From Lichenicola sp964248625 (lineage in GTDB: Bacteria; Pseudomonadota; Alphaproteobacteria; Acetobacterales; Acetobacteraceae), in NCBI GenBank assembly GCA_964248625.1, contig CAXTZG010000014.1, forward strand, positions 1 to 50,912: a DNA stretch of 50,912 bases, given 5' to 3'. Below are positions 8,361-16,365 of the stretch, piece by piece (the stretch's first letter is position 1; every line of letters starts with the position of its first letter). A program made the translations under genes and the position numbers. Below the pieces are notes generated by a model. The model ran no database searches and was not told where the DNA came from. It saw nothing but the letters and a program-made list of their open reading frames with translations.

Positions 8361-9017
8361 TCAGTCGAACTCCGTCGGCAGCTCCGGCTGCCGGCGATGG
8401 GCGAACAGCCGGGCGATCTGGTGCGGCAGCACGCGTCCGGTCGACAGCTCGGCCGGGATCTCGTGCTCGGCCCAGAAGCGGGCGCCGCTGGTCTCGATGT
8501 TGGAACCCGTGCGCACCGGACGGTCGTCGAGCAGGTCGCACAGAAAGAACAGCTTGTAGATCGAGAACGGCCCGGTCGGATGATGACCCTGGCGGCCGCG
8601 GTCATGCACCAGCGCCAGCTTGGCCGCCCGCACCACGTAGCCCGACTCCTCCAGCACCTCGCGCACCGTGCAGGCCGATGCCGTCTGGTTCACGTCCGCC
8701 CAGCCGCCCGGCAGCGTCCAGCGTCCGCCATCGGCGAGCTCGCGCACCATCAGCAGCCGGTCCGACGCGTCGAACACCGCGCCGCGCACATCCACCTTGG
8801 GCGTCGCATAGCCCGTCTCCGCCGCGAACAGGGCCGCCAGCGCGTCGGGAGCGGCCGCGCCGTCGCTCGACGCCGCCATCATCCGCGCGGCCAAGACGGT
8901 CAGCGCCTGGTAGCGCTCGACATCGTACGGGTCGCGGGTGAAGGCGAGGCCGCTCTGCGCTACCGCCTGCACCTCGCGCGCCCACGCCAGCCAGGCCGGC
9001 TCCTGTTGGTCAGCCAT
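8361..9017 (-). CDS. NUDIX hydrolase with NUDIX N-terminal helical domain
   Basis: 218 residues. The N-terminal helical domain (WLAWAREVQAVAQSGLAFTRDPYDVERYQAL) is typical of ADP-ribose or nucleotide-sugar hydrolysing NUDIX enzymes. The catalytic box is GGWADVNQTASACTVREVLEESG; it keeps the REVxEE core, but the first Glu of the consensus Gx5E is Gln. The ATG at 9017 is preferred over one at 9023 because AGGAGG is 6 bases upstream. It overlaps the modC stop by 8 bases, so it is probably the last gene of the modBC transcript. Confidence 0.87.
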   Translation of the reverse strand: MADQQEPAWLAWAREVQAVAQSGLAFTRDPYDVERYQALTVLAARMMAASSDGAAAPDALAALFAAETGYATPKVDVRGAVFDASDRLLMVRELADGGRWTLPGGWADVNQTASACTVREVLEESGYVVRAAKLALVHDRGRQGHHPTGPFSIYKLFFLCDLLDDRPVRTGSNIETSGARFWAEHEIPAELSTGRVLPHQIARLFAHRRQPELPTEFD

Positions 9018-10149
9018 CGGCATCCTCCTTCCTGTCCGGCACGACGATCGATACCGATTTCACCAGCGCCAGCAGCGGGCAGCCCGGAGCGAGCGCCAGC
9101 CTGCGCACCGAGTCGCGCGTCACCCGCGCCAGCAGCACCCCGTCGCCGGCGGCCTCCGGCTCCAGCACCACCACCGCCAGCGCGTCGCCTGCCGCCAAAC
9201 GCACCGTCCGCACCCGCACCGGCACCACGTTCTGCGCGCTGGTTTCGGGCGGCACGCCCTGCAGCCGCAGCAGGACGACCTCGCGCGCCGGCACCGTCAG
9301 CCGCAGCCGCGCGCCGACCGGGCGGGGGCTCAGCGGCACCCACAAGGCGAAGCCGCCGCAGCGTACCGCCGTCAGCCCGCGCTCGCCATCGTGGCGCTCG
9401 ACCACCGCGTCCAGCAGCGCCGCCGCGTCCGGCCGCTCCGCCAGCCGGGTGTCGGCGAGCAGCGCCGGCAGCGGGCCACAGGCCACCGTCGCGCCATCCT
9501 CGATCAGCGCCAGCGTGTCGCAGAGCTCCATCACCTCGTCGAGCGCATGCGTCACATACAGGATCGGCAGCCTGATCCGGTGCCGCAGGCGGCCCAGATA
9601 AGGCAGGATTTCCGCCCGCCGGGCGGCATCCAGCCCCGACAGCGGCTCGTCCATGGCCAGCAGCGCCGGCCGCGCCAGCAGCGCCCGCCCGATCGCCACG
9701 CGCTGCCGCTCGCCCCCCGACAGCGCGCGCGTCCGCCGTCCCAGCAGCCCGTCCAGCCCCAGCAGCGCCACCACCTCGGCAAAGCCCGGATGGTCCGACC
9801 CGCCGTCCGGCACCGGCACCGGCGCCCGCCGCGCGCCGTAGCGCAGGTTGCCCTCGACCGAGAGATGCGGGAACAGCCGGCTGTCCTGGAACACCATGCC
9901 GATCCGCCGCAGCTCCGGCCTGAGCCACACGCCCGGCCCCGACAGGACCCTGTCGCCGATCCGGATCTCGCTCCAGTCCGGCCGGAACAGTCCGGACAGC
10001 GCCGCCACCAGGGTGGTCTTGCCGGCCCCGGACGGTCCGAACAGCCCGACGATGCCGGGCATCGGCGCCGACACCGCCAGGTCGAGCCGCCGCCCGGTCG
10101 GGAACCGGTGCCGGAGACTGATCGCGAGCGTCATGCCGGCCTGGCTCAT
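9010..10149 (-). CDS. modC: Molybdate ABC transporter ATP-binding protein ModC
   Basis: 379-residue ATPase that energises molybdate import. Walker A GPSGAGKTT, Q-loop VFQDSRLFPHLSV, ABC signature LSGGERQRV, Walker B LLAMDEPLSGLD and switch His YVTHALDE are all present. The C-terminal third (about residues 285-365) is a TOBE-type domain (SAQNVVPVRVRTVRL…) that binds molybdate in ModC proteins. The start ATGA overlaps the modB stop by 4 bases. The TOBE-type C-terminus and the ModB partner distinguish it from other ABC ATPases. The upstream frame is open through modB in shadow but is not coding. Confidence 0.95.
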   Translation of the reverse strand: MSQAGMTLAISLRHRFPTGRRLDLAVSAPMPGIVGLFGPSGAGKTTLVAALSGLFRPDWSEIRIGDRVLSGPGVWLRPELRRIGMVFQDSRLFPHLSVEGNLRYGARRAPVPVPDGGSDHPGFAEVVALLGLDGLLGRRTRALSGGERQRVAIGRALLARPALLAMDEPLSGLDAARRAEILPYLGRLRHRIRLPILYVTHALDEVMELCDTLALIEDGATVACGPLPALLADTRLAERPDAAALLDAVVERHDGERGLTAVRCGGFALWVPLSPRPVGARLRLTVPAREVVLLRLQGVPPETSAQNVVPVRVRTVRLAAGDALAVVVLEPEAAGDGVLLARVTRDSVRRLALAPGCPLLALVKSVSIVVPDRKEDADG

Positions 10150-10835
10150 GCGCGCGCGCGCAGACGCCGGTTCAGCAGCTCCGAAACCAGCAGGCCAGCC
10201 AGCGCCAGCAGCAGCGACACGCAAGCCAGCCGGGCTGCCACCGTCTCGCCGTCCGGCACCTGCAGCGCCCCATAGATCGCCAGCGGCAGCGTCTGGGTGC
10301 GGCCGGGGATGTTGCCGGCAAAGGTGATCACCGCGCCGAACTCGCCGAGGCTCGCCGCATAGCCGATCGCGGCAGCCGCCAGCACGCCGGGTGCCGCGAG
10401 CGGCAGCGTCACCGTGACGAACCGGTCGATCGGCCCGGCGCCGAGCCCGGCCGCCGCCGCCTCCAGCCCGGGGTCGATCGCTTCCAGCGACAGCCGGATC
10501 GTGCGCACCATCAGCGGCAGCGTCATCACCCCGGTCGCCAGCGCCGCACCGCCGGTGGTGAACACCAGCCGCGCTCCGAACAGCCGCCAGAGCACCGCGC
10601 CGGCCGGCCCGTGCAGCCCGAACAGCAGCAGCAGCAGCCAGCCGGTCACCACCGGCGGCAGCACCATCGGCAGGTGCACCAGCACGTCCAGCAGCGGCAG
10701 CCGTCGCCGCGCCAGCAGCCAGGCCAGCAGCAGCGCCACCGGCAGCGCGCCCGCGACCGCCATCAGCGCCACCCGCAGCGTCAGCCGCACCGCCTCCCAC
10801 TGGTCGGGATCGAGGAGAAGCGTGGAACCTGCCAT
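10146..10835 (-). CDS. modB: Molybdate ABC transporter permease ModB
   Basis: 229-residue permease with about five membrane helices. The cytoplasmic EAA loop (EAAAAGLGAGPIDRFVTVTLPLAAPG) contacts ModC. The region VHLPMVLPPVVTGWLLLLLFG is typical of ModB. The ATG at 10835 has GGGAGG about 6 bases upstream and is preferred over a GTG at 10862. It is translationally coupled to modC. modA lies on the same strand but is separated by an opposing gene, so modBC seems to need its own promoter in the 140 bases upstream; no obvious ModE-type TATAT site was seen there. Confidence 0.95.
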   Translation of the reverse strand: MAGSTLLLDPDQWEAVRLTLRVALMAVAGALPVALLLAWLLARRRLPLLDVLVHLPMVLPPVVTGWLLLLLFGLHGPAGAVLWRLFGARLVFTTGGAALATGVMTLPLMVRTIRLSLEAIDPGLEAAAAGLGAGPIDRFVTVTLPLAAPGVLAAAAIGYAASLGEFGAVITFAGNIPGRTQTLPLAIYGALQVPDGETVAARLACVSLLLALAGLLVSELLNRRLRARA

Positions 10836-10975
10836 CGAACCCCTCCCAGAACCGCCCGGCACCCGCTGCGGGAGCGGTCGTTGCGGCGGGCCCGCCCATC
10901 ATCTACCAAACGGCGGATGTTGCGAGACGTCCCGACCGCGCCGGCGGTGCCGGACCGGAGGCGGTGGAGTCGTCC

Positions 10976-11920
10976 ATGTCGATCGTGTCGATCTGCTTCT
11001 CGGGCCATCCAAGGGTCTTCCTCGACTACAAGGACGTCTGGAGCGCCTACTTCGACACCATCCGGGCCAGGCACCAGCTCCGGATCTTCTTCCATTGCTG
11101 GTCGGACATGGGCCTCGTCCGGCAGCAGGGCGGGACTTTCATCGAGGGCAGCTACGAGGCCGCGCGCTACACCCGCTTCGACGAGCTCGTCGCGTTCCTG
11201 GACCCGTGCGCGTTCCAGATCCAGAGCGCCACCGACAGCTACGAGGCCGAGATCGCGGCACTCGGGGTGATCTATGTGAGCTCGCTGCAGGCCCAGCCGC
11301 AGGCGATCCTGTCCCAGCTGCACAGCATCCATCTGTCCAACCGGCTCAGGACGCAGTGGGAAGCGGAGGCCGGTCCGGCGGACGTGGTGATGAAGCTCCG
11401 GTTCGACCTGGTCCCGGCCCGGACGCTCCTGGACGAGATCGACTTCATCGTGTCCCACCCCGACGATCCGGTGCTGTTCGCGCCGTCGCCGGACTGGCAC
11501 CAGCACGAGGGCGGCGGCGGCGGCTGCACCGAATGCCACGCCGCCTTCGAGGCCAGCTTCCGGTCGCCCGACTTCTCCGCGCAGGCCGGGCGCTTCCTGG
11601 CGCGTCACCGGTCGCACCGCAACGACATCTGCGACCTGTTCGCGATCGCCTCCTCGCCGGTCATGGACCGCTACTGCGCGATGTTCCGGGCGGCGGCGGA
11701 GCTGTACGACATCGTCAAGTCGGACAACGCCGCCGTCATCGACGAGTACAGCCTCGATCAGCCGTACGAGAACCGCCGGATCCAGCGGATCGTCGCCGCG
11801 AGATCGGGCTTCGAGATCGAGAACTCGCCGATCTTCGTTCCCGAGAAGCTGATCCGGGCGAACATGCGCGGCAACCTGGTCGTGCACGGCAAGACCGTGT
11901 TCACGATCGCCCGCCGCTAG
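10976..11920 (+). CDS. Putative glycosyltransferase-like protein, function unknown
   Basis: 314 residues. The N-terminus MSIVSICFSGHPRVFLDYKDVWSAYF and FFHCWSDMG recall bacterial capsule or surface-glycan glycosyltransferases that begin with a strand-loop SGxPR motif. VMKLRFDLVP resembles their RxD nucleotide-sugar site. A Gly-rich Cys motif (HEGGGGGCTEC) is unusual. The ATG at 10976 is chosen over a GTG at 10964 because GGAG lies 6 bases upstream. It is inserted on the opposite strand between modA and modB. No signal peptide or membrane helix is evident. The family assignment is by resemblance only. Confidence 0.6.
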   Translation: MSIVSICFSGHPRVFLDYKDVWSAYFDTIRARHQLRIFFHCWSDMGLVRQQGGTFIEGSYEAARYTRFDELVAFLDPCAFQIQSATDSYEAEIAALGVIYVSSLQAQPQAILSQLHSIHLSNRLRTQWEAEAGPADVVMKLRFDLVPARTLLDEIDFIVSHPDDPVLFAPSPDWHQHEGGGGGCTECHAAFEASFRSPDFSAQAGRFLARHRSHRNDICDLFAIASSPVMDRYCAMFRAAAELYDIVKSDNAAVIDEYSLDQPYENRRIQRIVAARSGFEIENSPIFVPEKLIRANMRGNLVVHGKTVFTIARR

Positions 11921-11937
11921 GCGCGACCGGCGCGCCG

Positions 11938-12798
11938 CTACCGCGCGTCCACCGTCACGAAGCCTGCCTTGCGGAACAGCTCGGCGGCGGCCTGCGTCCG
12001 CAGGAAGGCCAGGAACGCCGACGCCGCCGCCGGATCGGCGCTGCCGGTCAGCACCGCGGCCGGATACCGGATCGGCTCGTGGCTGCCTTCGGGAAACGTG
12101 CCGGCGACGCCAAGGCCAGGCGACGCCAGCACGTCGCTGCCATAGACCACGCCCGCCGGCGCCTCGCCGCGCTCCACCAGCAGCAGGGCCGCGCGCACGT
12201 TCTCCGCCGGCGCCAGCCGCCCCGAGACGGCGTTCCACAGCCCGAGCCGGGTCAGCGCCTGTTTGGCATAGATCCCCGCCGGCACCGACGCCGGATCGCC
12301 GACCGCAAGCCGGCCCGCAGCGCCCAGCACGCCGTTCATGTCGAGCCCCGAGCCGATCGTCACCGGCTTCAGCCCGTCCTTCTGCTCCACCAGCACCAGC
12401 GTGTTGCCGAGCAGCACCGTGCGCGTGCCCGTCCGCACCAGCTTCCGGGCGGCGAGCCAGTCCATCCACTTCTCGTCCGCCGATACGAACAGGTCGGCCG
12501 GCGCGCCCTGCGCCACCTGCTGCGCCAGCACCGAGCTCGATGCGAACGACAGCAGCGGCGTCGCATGGCCCTGCGACACCCAGAGCCGGGCCAGCGTCTT
12601 CATCGCATCGGTCAGGCTCGCAGCCGCGAACACCGTGACCGCGCCTCCCGGCGCGGCTCCTCCCGGCGCGGTCCCGGCGCAGGCCGGTCCGGCCAGGCCG
12701 ACCGCCAGGCCGAGCCACAGCACCGTGCGGCGGCGCCACGACGCTGCACGCCGTGATGCCGGGCGCCCCCGGTCCGCCTGCGCGTCATGACCCGCCAT
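11938..12798 (-). CDS. modA: Molybdate ABC transporter substrate-binding protein ModA
   Basis: 286-residue periplasmic binding protein that captures molybdate for ModBC. A long basic N-terminus and hydrophobic segment (RRRTVLWLGLAVGLAGPACAG) form an export signal. Then come VTVFAAASLTDAMKTL, the oxyanion-binding region FASSSVLAQQVAQGAPADLFVSADEKWMD, VPAGIYAKQAL and GEAPAGVVYGSD, all standard for ModA. The ATG at 12798 follows GGGGAGG at 5 bases. It is divergent from thiM, and its partners modBC lie beyond an opposing gene 1.1 kb downstream. Confidence 0.95.
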   Translation of the reverse strand: MAGHDAQADRGRPASRRAASWRRRTVLWLGLAVGLAGPACAGTAPGGAAPGGAVTVFAAASLTDAMKTLARLWVSQGHATPLLSFASSSVLAQQVAQGAPADLFVSADEKWMDWLAARKLVRTGTRTVLLGNTLVLVEQKDGLKPVTIGSGLDMNGVLGAAGRLAVGDPASVPAGIYAKQALTRLGLWNAVSGRLAPAENVRAALLLVERGEAPAGVVYGSDVLASPGLGVAGTFPEGSHEPIRYPAAVLTGSADPAAASAFLAFLRTQAAAELFRKAGFVTVDAR

Positions 12799-12887
12799 TC
12801 TTTCCTCCCCGTTCCGGCGCGATGGCTCTAAAAACAACTCCCCGCATTCCTAGCCCTCGATCCTGTCAGCGCAAACGGCCGACCTGC

Positions 12888-13736
12888 ATGATCCCGTCCG
12901 ATCCGGACCTCGCCACCCCTGCTGCCGTCGCGCTGACCCTGCAGCGCCTGCGCGAGCGCGCGCCCCTGGTGCACAGCATCACCAACCTGGTCGTCACCAA
13001 CAGCACCGCCAACGCGCTGCTGGCGATCGGCGCCTCGCCGGCGATGGTGGAGGCTGCCGAGGAGGCCGGCGAGTTCGCCCGGATCGCCGACGCGCTGGTG
13101 ATCAACCTGGGCACCATGACGCCCGACCGCGTCCGCGGCATGCATGCGGCGGCCGCCGGCGCGATGCAGTCCGGAACGCCCTGGGTGCTCGACCCGGTGG
13201 CGGTCGGCGCCCTGTCCTACCGCTCCGCCGTCGCCGTCGCCCTGCTCGCCCATACGCCGCAGGCGATCCGCGGCAACGCCTCGGAGATCCTGGCGCTGGA
13301 AGCGCTGTCGGCGGCCGGCACCGGGCGCCAGGCCGCCGCCGGCCGCGGCGTCGACAGCGCGCACGCGCCGGATGCGGCACTGGACGCCGCCCGGCGACTG
13401 GCCCTGCGCACCGGCGCCGTGGTGACCGTCAGCGGCGCCACCGACCTGGTGACCGACGGCAGCGGCGTGGTCGCCGTGCGCAACGGCCACCCGATGATGC
13501 CCCGCGTCACCGGCCTCGGCTGCACCGCGACCGCCCTGATCGGCGCGTGCCTGGCGGTGACGCCCGATCCGCTGGCGGCTTCCGTGCACGGCATGGTGCT
13601 GATCGGCCTTGCCGGCGAGCTTGGCGCCGAGCGCGCCCGCGGTCCCGGCTCGCTGCAGATGGACGTGCTCGACGCGCTCTATCGCCTGGACGAGGCGACG
13701 CTGCTTGCCCGGGCGGCGGTCGGGTGGGTTGGCTGA
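12888..13736 (+). CDS. thiM: Hydroxyethylthiazole kinase ThiM
   Basis: 282-residue kinase that phosphorylates 4-methyl-5-(2-hydroxyethyl)thiazole for thiamine salvage. Typical sequence: PLVHSITNLVVTNSTANALLAIGASPAM, INLGTM, WVLDPVAVGA, RGNASEILAL, and the catalytic region VTGLGCTATALIGACLA. The ATG at 12888 is the first Met matching the family N-terminus. No thiD or thiE is adjacent and no TPP-riboswitch core was seen in the 89-base gap to modA. The 3' end overlaps the convergent large gene by 58 bases. Confidence 0.95.
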   Translation: MIPSDPDLATPAAVALTLQRLRERAPLVHSITNLVVTNSTANALLAIGASPAMVEAAEEAGEFARIADALVINLGTMTPDRVRGMHAAAAGAMQSGTPWVLDPVAVGALSYRSAVAVALLAHTPQAIRGNASEILALEALSAAGTGRQAAAGRGVDSAHAPDAALDAARRLALRTGAVVTVSGATDLVTDGSGVVAVRNGHPMMPRVTGLGCTATALIGACLAVTPDPLAASVHGMVLIGLAGELGAERARGPGSLQMDVLDALYRLDEATLLARAAVGWVG

Positions 13737-16138
13737 TGCGGCACGGAGGCAGACGGCCAAGGCACTGCCCTGGACCCGCTCAAGGCGACGCGGGCGGGCA
13801 ACCTGGCCGATGACTGGCGCCGGATCATGTCGGCGATGTGGGCGAAGACCGGCTCGCGGTCGATAAAGAAGCCGGTGCGTCCGGGCTCGTGCGCCGGGGC
13901 GTCGTCGCGCACATGCTCGAGAGGGACGAACGCCATCTCCGACGAGTTCTCCAGGGCTGCCGGCGCGTCGTAGATGCGCAGGTCGCCCCGGTTCTGCAGG
14001 TTCCAGCGGCTCGACAGCACCAGCCCGGGCGTGTTGCAGATCCACCGGTACTTCGCCAGCGCCGCCCCCAGCGGGGCCACGAACATGTCGGCCCGGCTGC
14101 ACCAGAGCACGCTGCACAGCGCCGACCGGTTGACGAGGTCGACGAACTGCAGGCCAGCCTCGTCCGCCACCCGTGCCAGCCCGCGTCCGATGGCGAGCTC
14201 CTGGGCCAGCTCGCTGCCCGTCGCCAGCTCCGGCGCGACCGAGCCGCCGCGATCGAGAGGGTCGTTGAGCCCGTCCAGCACCACGGTGCAGCGCGGGACG
14301 TCGCGGCCGAGACGCCGGATCAGCGCAGCGAGCACATCCTGCTGGTCCGGCATGGTGCGGTTGCCGACGCGGATCCCGATCAGGACCACCGGCCCGCGTG
14401 CCGCCGCCGCGTCGGCCGCGCGACGATCCGCCTGCAGCTCCGGCCTGAGCCGGGCCGCCTTGCGCACGGCCTCTCCCAGGCTGGCCGGCACGCTGATCGC
14501 GGTGTAGGTGATGACCCGCTGGTTGTGCCGGTAGAAGCTCTCCACATGCTCGCCGAACGCTCCGGCGTGGCGCGTGATGCGGCCGTCCAGCACCGGGAAC
14601 AGCTCCTCCTCCGCGCCAAAGAACTGCGTGGTGCGACCCACCTCGAACATCTGCAGCGCCGGCGGCGGGGCGCTGCCGAGGCCGTTCAGCAGGTACGCTA
14701 GTCCCGCCAGATCCTGCCAGACATAGTGGCCGATATGGATCGCGCAGGCGCCGTAGACGAGCTGCACGACCGGATCGCGCGCCATCTGACCGCCCTCGGT
14801 CAGCGCGCCGCCGAAATGCACCAGGTGACGCAGGATGGTCTCCCTGGCGCGGCCGAGCAGCACGAAATCGCCGCCCGGCACCCGCGTCGCCGACACCATC
14901 AGGTCGGCGGTCGGGAAATAGAGGCCATAGTTGCGGAAGTACCCGCCCGAGCAGATCACGTAGAACACCAGCCCGGCCGCCTGCTGCCGGAACCGGTAAG
15001 CAAAGCAGTTGCGGTCGATCAGCAGCGCGAACCCGTCGCTTTCCACCAGCGATCCGTCGAGCGGCGACGGCCAGCACATCCGCCCGGTCCGCAGCAGGCG
15101 GTCCATCTCGCCCTGCAGCCGATGCGCCAGGCCGCGCGCGACCAGCACTTGGTCGAACACGCACAGCCCGTCTCGCGTCGGCACCGCGTAGCCCATCCCC
15201 GACGGCAGGGCCTCGTCGAGCGCCCAGAGCCGGGTGTCGAAATCCTGCCCCAGCCGTCTCAGATAGGCCGGCGCCAGGCCGGACAGGGCAGCCGGCGGAA
15301 GGGTGCCGATGACGTCGGGTGCCTGCACCGGATCGACGTCCTCGCCCAGCGCGATCCGATGCCACAGGCTCTCGAACAGCCGCGACGCCTTCTGCACCAC
15401 GTGGTCGGCGAACATCGGCGGCAGCTGATCCGTCTGGTTGGCGACCAGCCGCCCGTCCGGATCGACGAACCAGACCGCCTGATGCCCGGCCTCGTGCCGC
15501 AGGATGACCGAGAGCAGCGGCGCGAACACGGTCTCGATCGCGATCACGCGCCATCCCGGCTGCAGCTCGCCGGCGCCGAGCGGCACGAGCCGGCCGGGAT
15601 TGCCGATCAGGGTCCTGCGCGTCCCCTCGATCGGCTGGAACATCAGGGGCGGGGCCTCCGAGGCCAGCCCCGCCCGCCTGGCTTCCTCCTCCGGCAGGCC
15701 CGAGGCGAGCGGCGCGTCCAGCAGCGCGTCGAGGTCGCGCTGCACCGTCAGCGGCAGGCGCACATAGGCCAGCACCGTTTCCGGGACCGCGAGCCGGATG
15801 CCGGCACCCGGCGCCGTGCGCACCCAGACCGCCACCTCCTGCAGCCGCGTGGACATCTCCCGCCGCTCCGCCGCGCCGCGATGCTGCGGCGCCGCCGCCA
15901 GGGCGCCCGTGCTGTCGACATACCAGCAGGCGACCTCGCCGGTCTCGTGGCGCAGCACCAGGATCCAGAGCGGGTCGAACAGGGTGAACAGCTGCTCGGC
16001 GTGCCAGCCCTGGTTGAAGCGCGCGACCGGCTCCTGGCCGTTGACCAGCAGGATCGGCGCGCGGCCGGGAACGAGCAGGTGCATCGTTCCGGCGCCGTGC
16101 CGAAGCGGATGGTCCACGAGCACCGGCAGAAGTTCCAT
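13679..16138 (-). CDS. Large uncharacterised protein with duplicated N-terminal module, possible glycosyltransferase-like C-terminus
   Basis: 819 residues, not assigned to a family. Two related segments lie at about residues 45-81 (FTLFDPLWILVLRHETGEVA then CWYVDSTGAL) and 200-232 (VFAPLLSVILRHEAGHQAVW then FVDPDGRL). A third, looser copy is around DGFALLIDRNCFAYRFRQQ. The C-terminal third has RGPVVLIGIRVGNRTMPDQQ and ADMFVAPLGAALAKYRWICN, the latter like the HGAGLTN-type acceptor region of GT61-like glycosyltransferases (weak resemblance). No signal peptide or membrane helix. The ATG at 16138 is used; a GTG at 16180 is possible. The last 20 or so residues read antisense to the thiM 3' end, so the natural C-terminus may have been altered. 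Confidence 0.65.
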   Translation of the reverse strand: MELLPVLVDHPLRHGAGTMHLLVPGRAPILLVNGQEPVARFNQGWHAEQLFTLFDPLWILVLRHETGEVACWYVDSTGALAAAPQHRGAAERREMSTRLQEVAVWVRTAPGAGIRLAVPETVLAYVRLPLTVQRDLDALLDAPLASGLPEEEARRAGLASEAPPLMFQPIEGTRRTLIGNPGRLVPLGAGELQPGWRVIAIETVFAPLLSVILRHEAGHQAVWFVDPDGRLVANQTDQLPPMFADHVVQKASRLFESLWHRIALGEDVDPVQAPDVIGTLPPAALSGLAPAYLRRLGQDFDTRLWALDEALPSGMGYAVPTRDGLCVFDQVLVARGLAHRLQGEMDRLLRTGRMCWPSPLDGSLVESDGFALLIDRNCFAYRFRQQAAGLVFYVICSGGYFRNYGLYFPTADLMVSATRVPGGDFVLLGRARETILRHLVHFGGALTEGGQMARDPVVQLVYGACAIHIGHYVWQDLAGLAYLLNGLGSAPPPALQMFEVGRTTQFFGAEEELFPVLDGRITRHAGAFGEHVESFYRHNQRVITYTAISVPASLGEAVRKAARLRPELQADRRAADAAAARGPVVLIGIRVGNRTMPDQQDVLAALIRRLGRDVPRCTVVLDGLNDPLDRGGSVAPELATGSELAQELAIGRGLARVADEAGLQFVDLVNRSALCSVLWCSRADMFVAPLGAALAKYRWICNTPGLVLSSRWNLQNRGDLRIYDAPAALENSSEMAFVPLEHVRDDAPAHEPGRTGFFIDREPVFAHIADMIRRQSSARLPARVALSGSRAVPWPSASVPHQPTHPTAARASSVASSRR

Positions 16139-16365
16139 GTCGCAACCGCCCTTCCAGAGCCGAGCCAAACGCTCAGTCACGTTTTTATAACGAAGTGAGA
16201 CGCTTTGCACGCGATCTTGCTTGGGGGGTCGGCAGCCGCGTCGTCGGCCGGCCCGGTCGCGCCTGCACCGGTTTGACAGGATGGCGGCTGCGTGGTCGGT
16301 GCGCGCATTCGCGTGCGACGCGGTCGCGGCCCTGCCGGATCGCCGCGTCAGGAACCGGAGGCCGG

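Noticed and set aside
9010..10902. An apparent 630-residue ModB-ModC region fusion in one frame
   Set aside because: The first 250 residues are low-complexity antisense-like sequence in the wrong frame for ModB; real ModB and ModC are separate and overlap by ATGA.
12799..12887. TPP riboswitch upstream of thiM
   Set aside because: The 89-base gap has no CTGAGA-type core and is too short for a full thi-box with the modA ribosome site.
12828..16145. A 1105-codon open frame on the minus strand covering the large unknown gene and thiM
   Set aside because: It is rich in Arg, Gly and Pro with no domain pattern and overlaps two better-supported genes in other frames; it is a GC-rich shadow.
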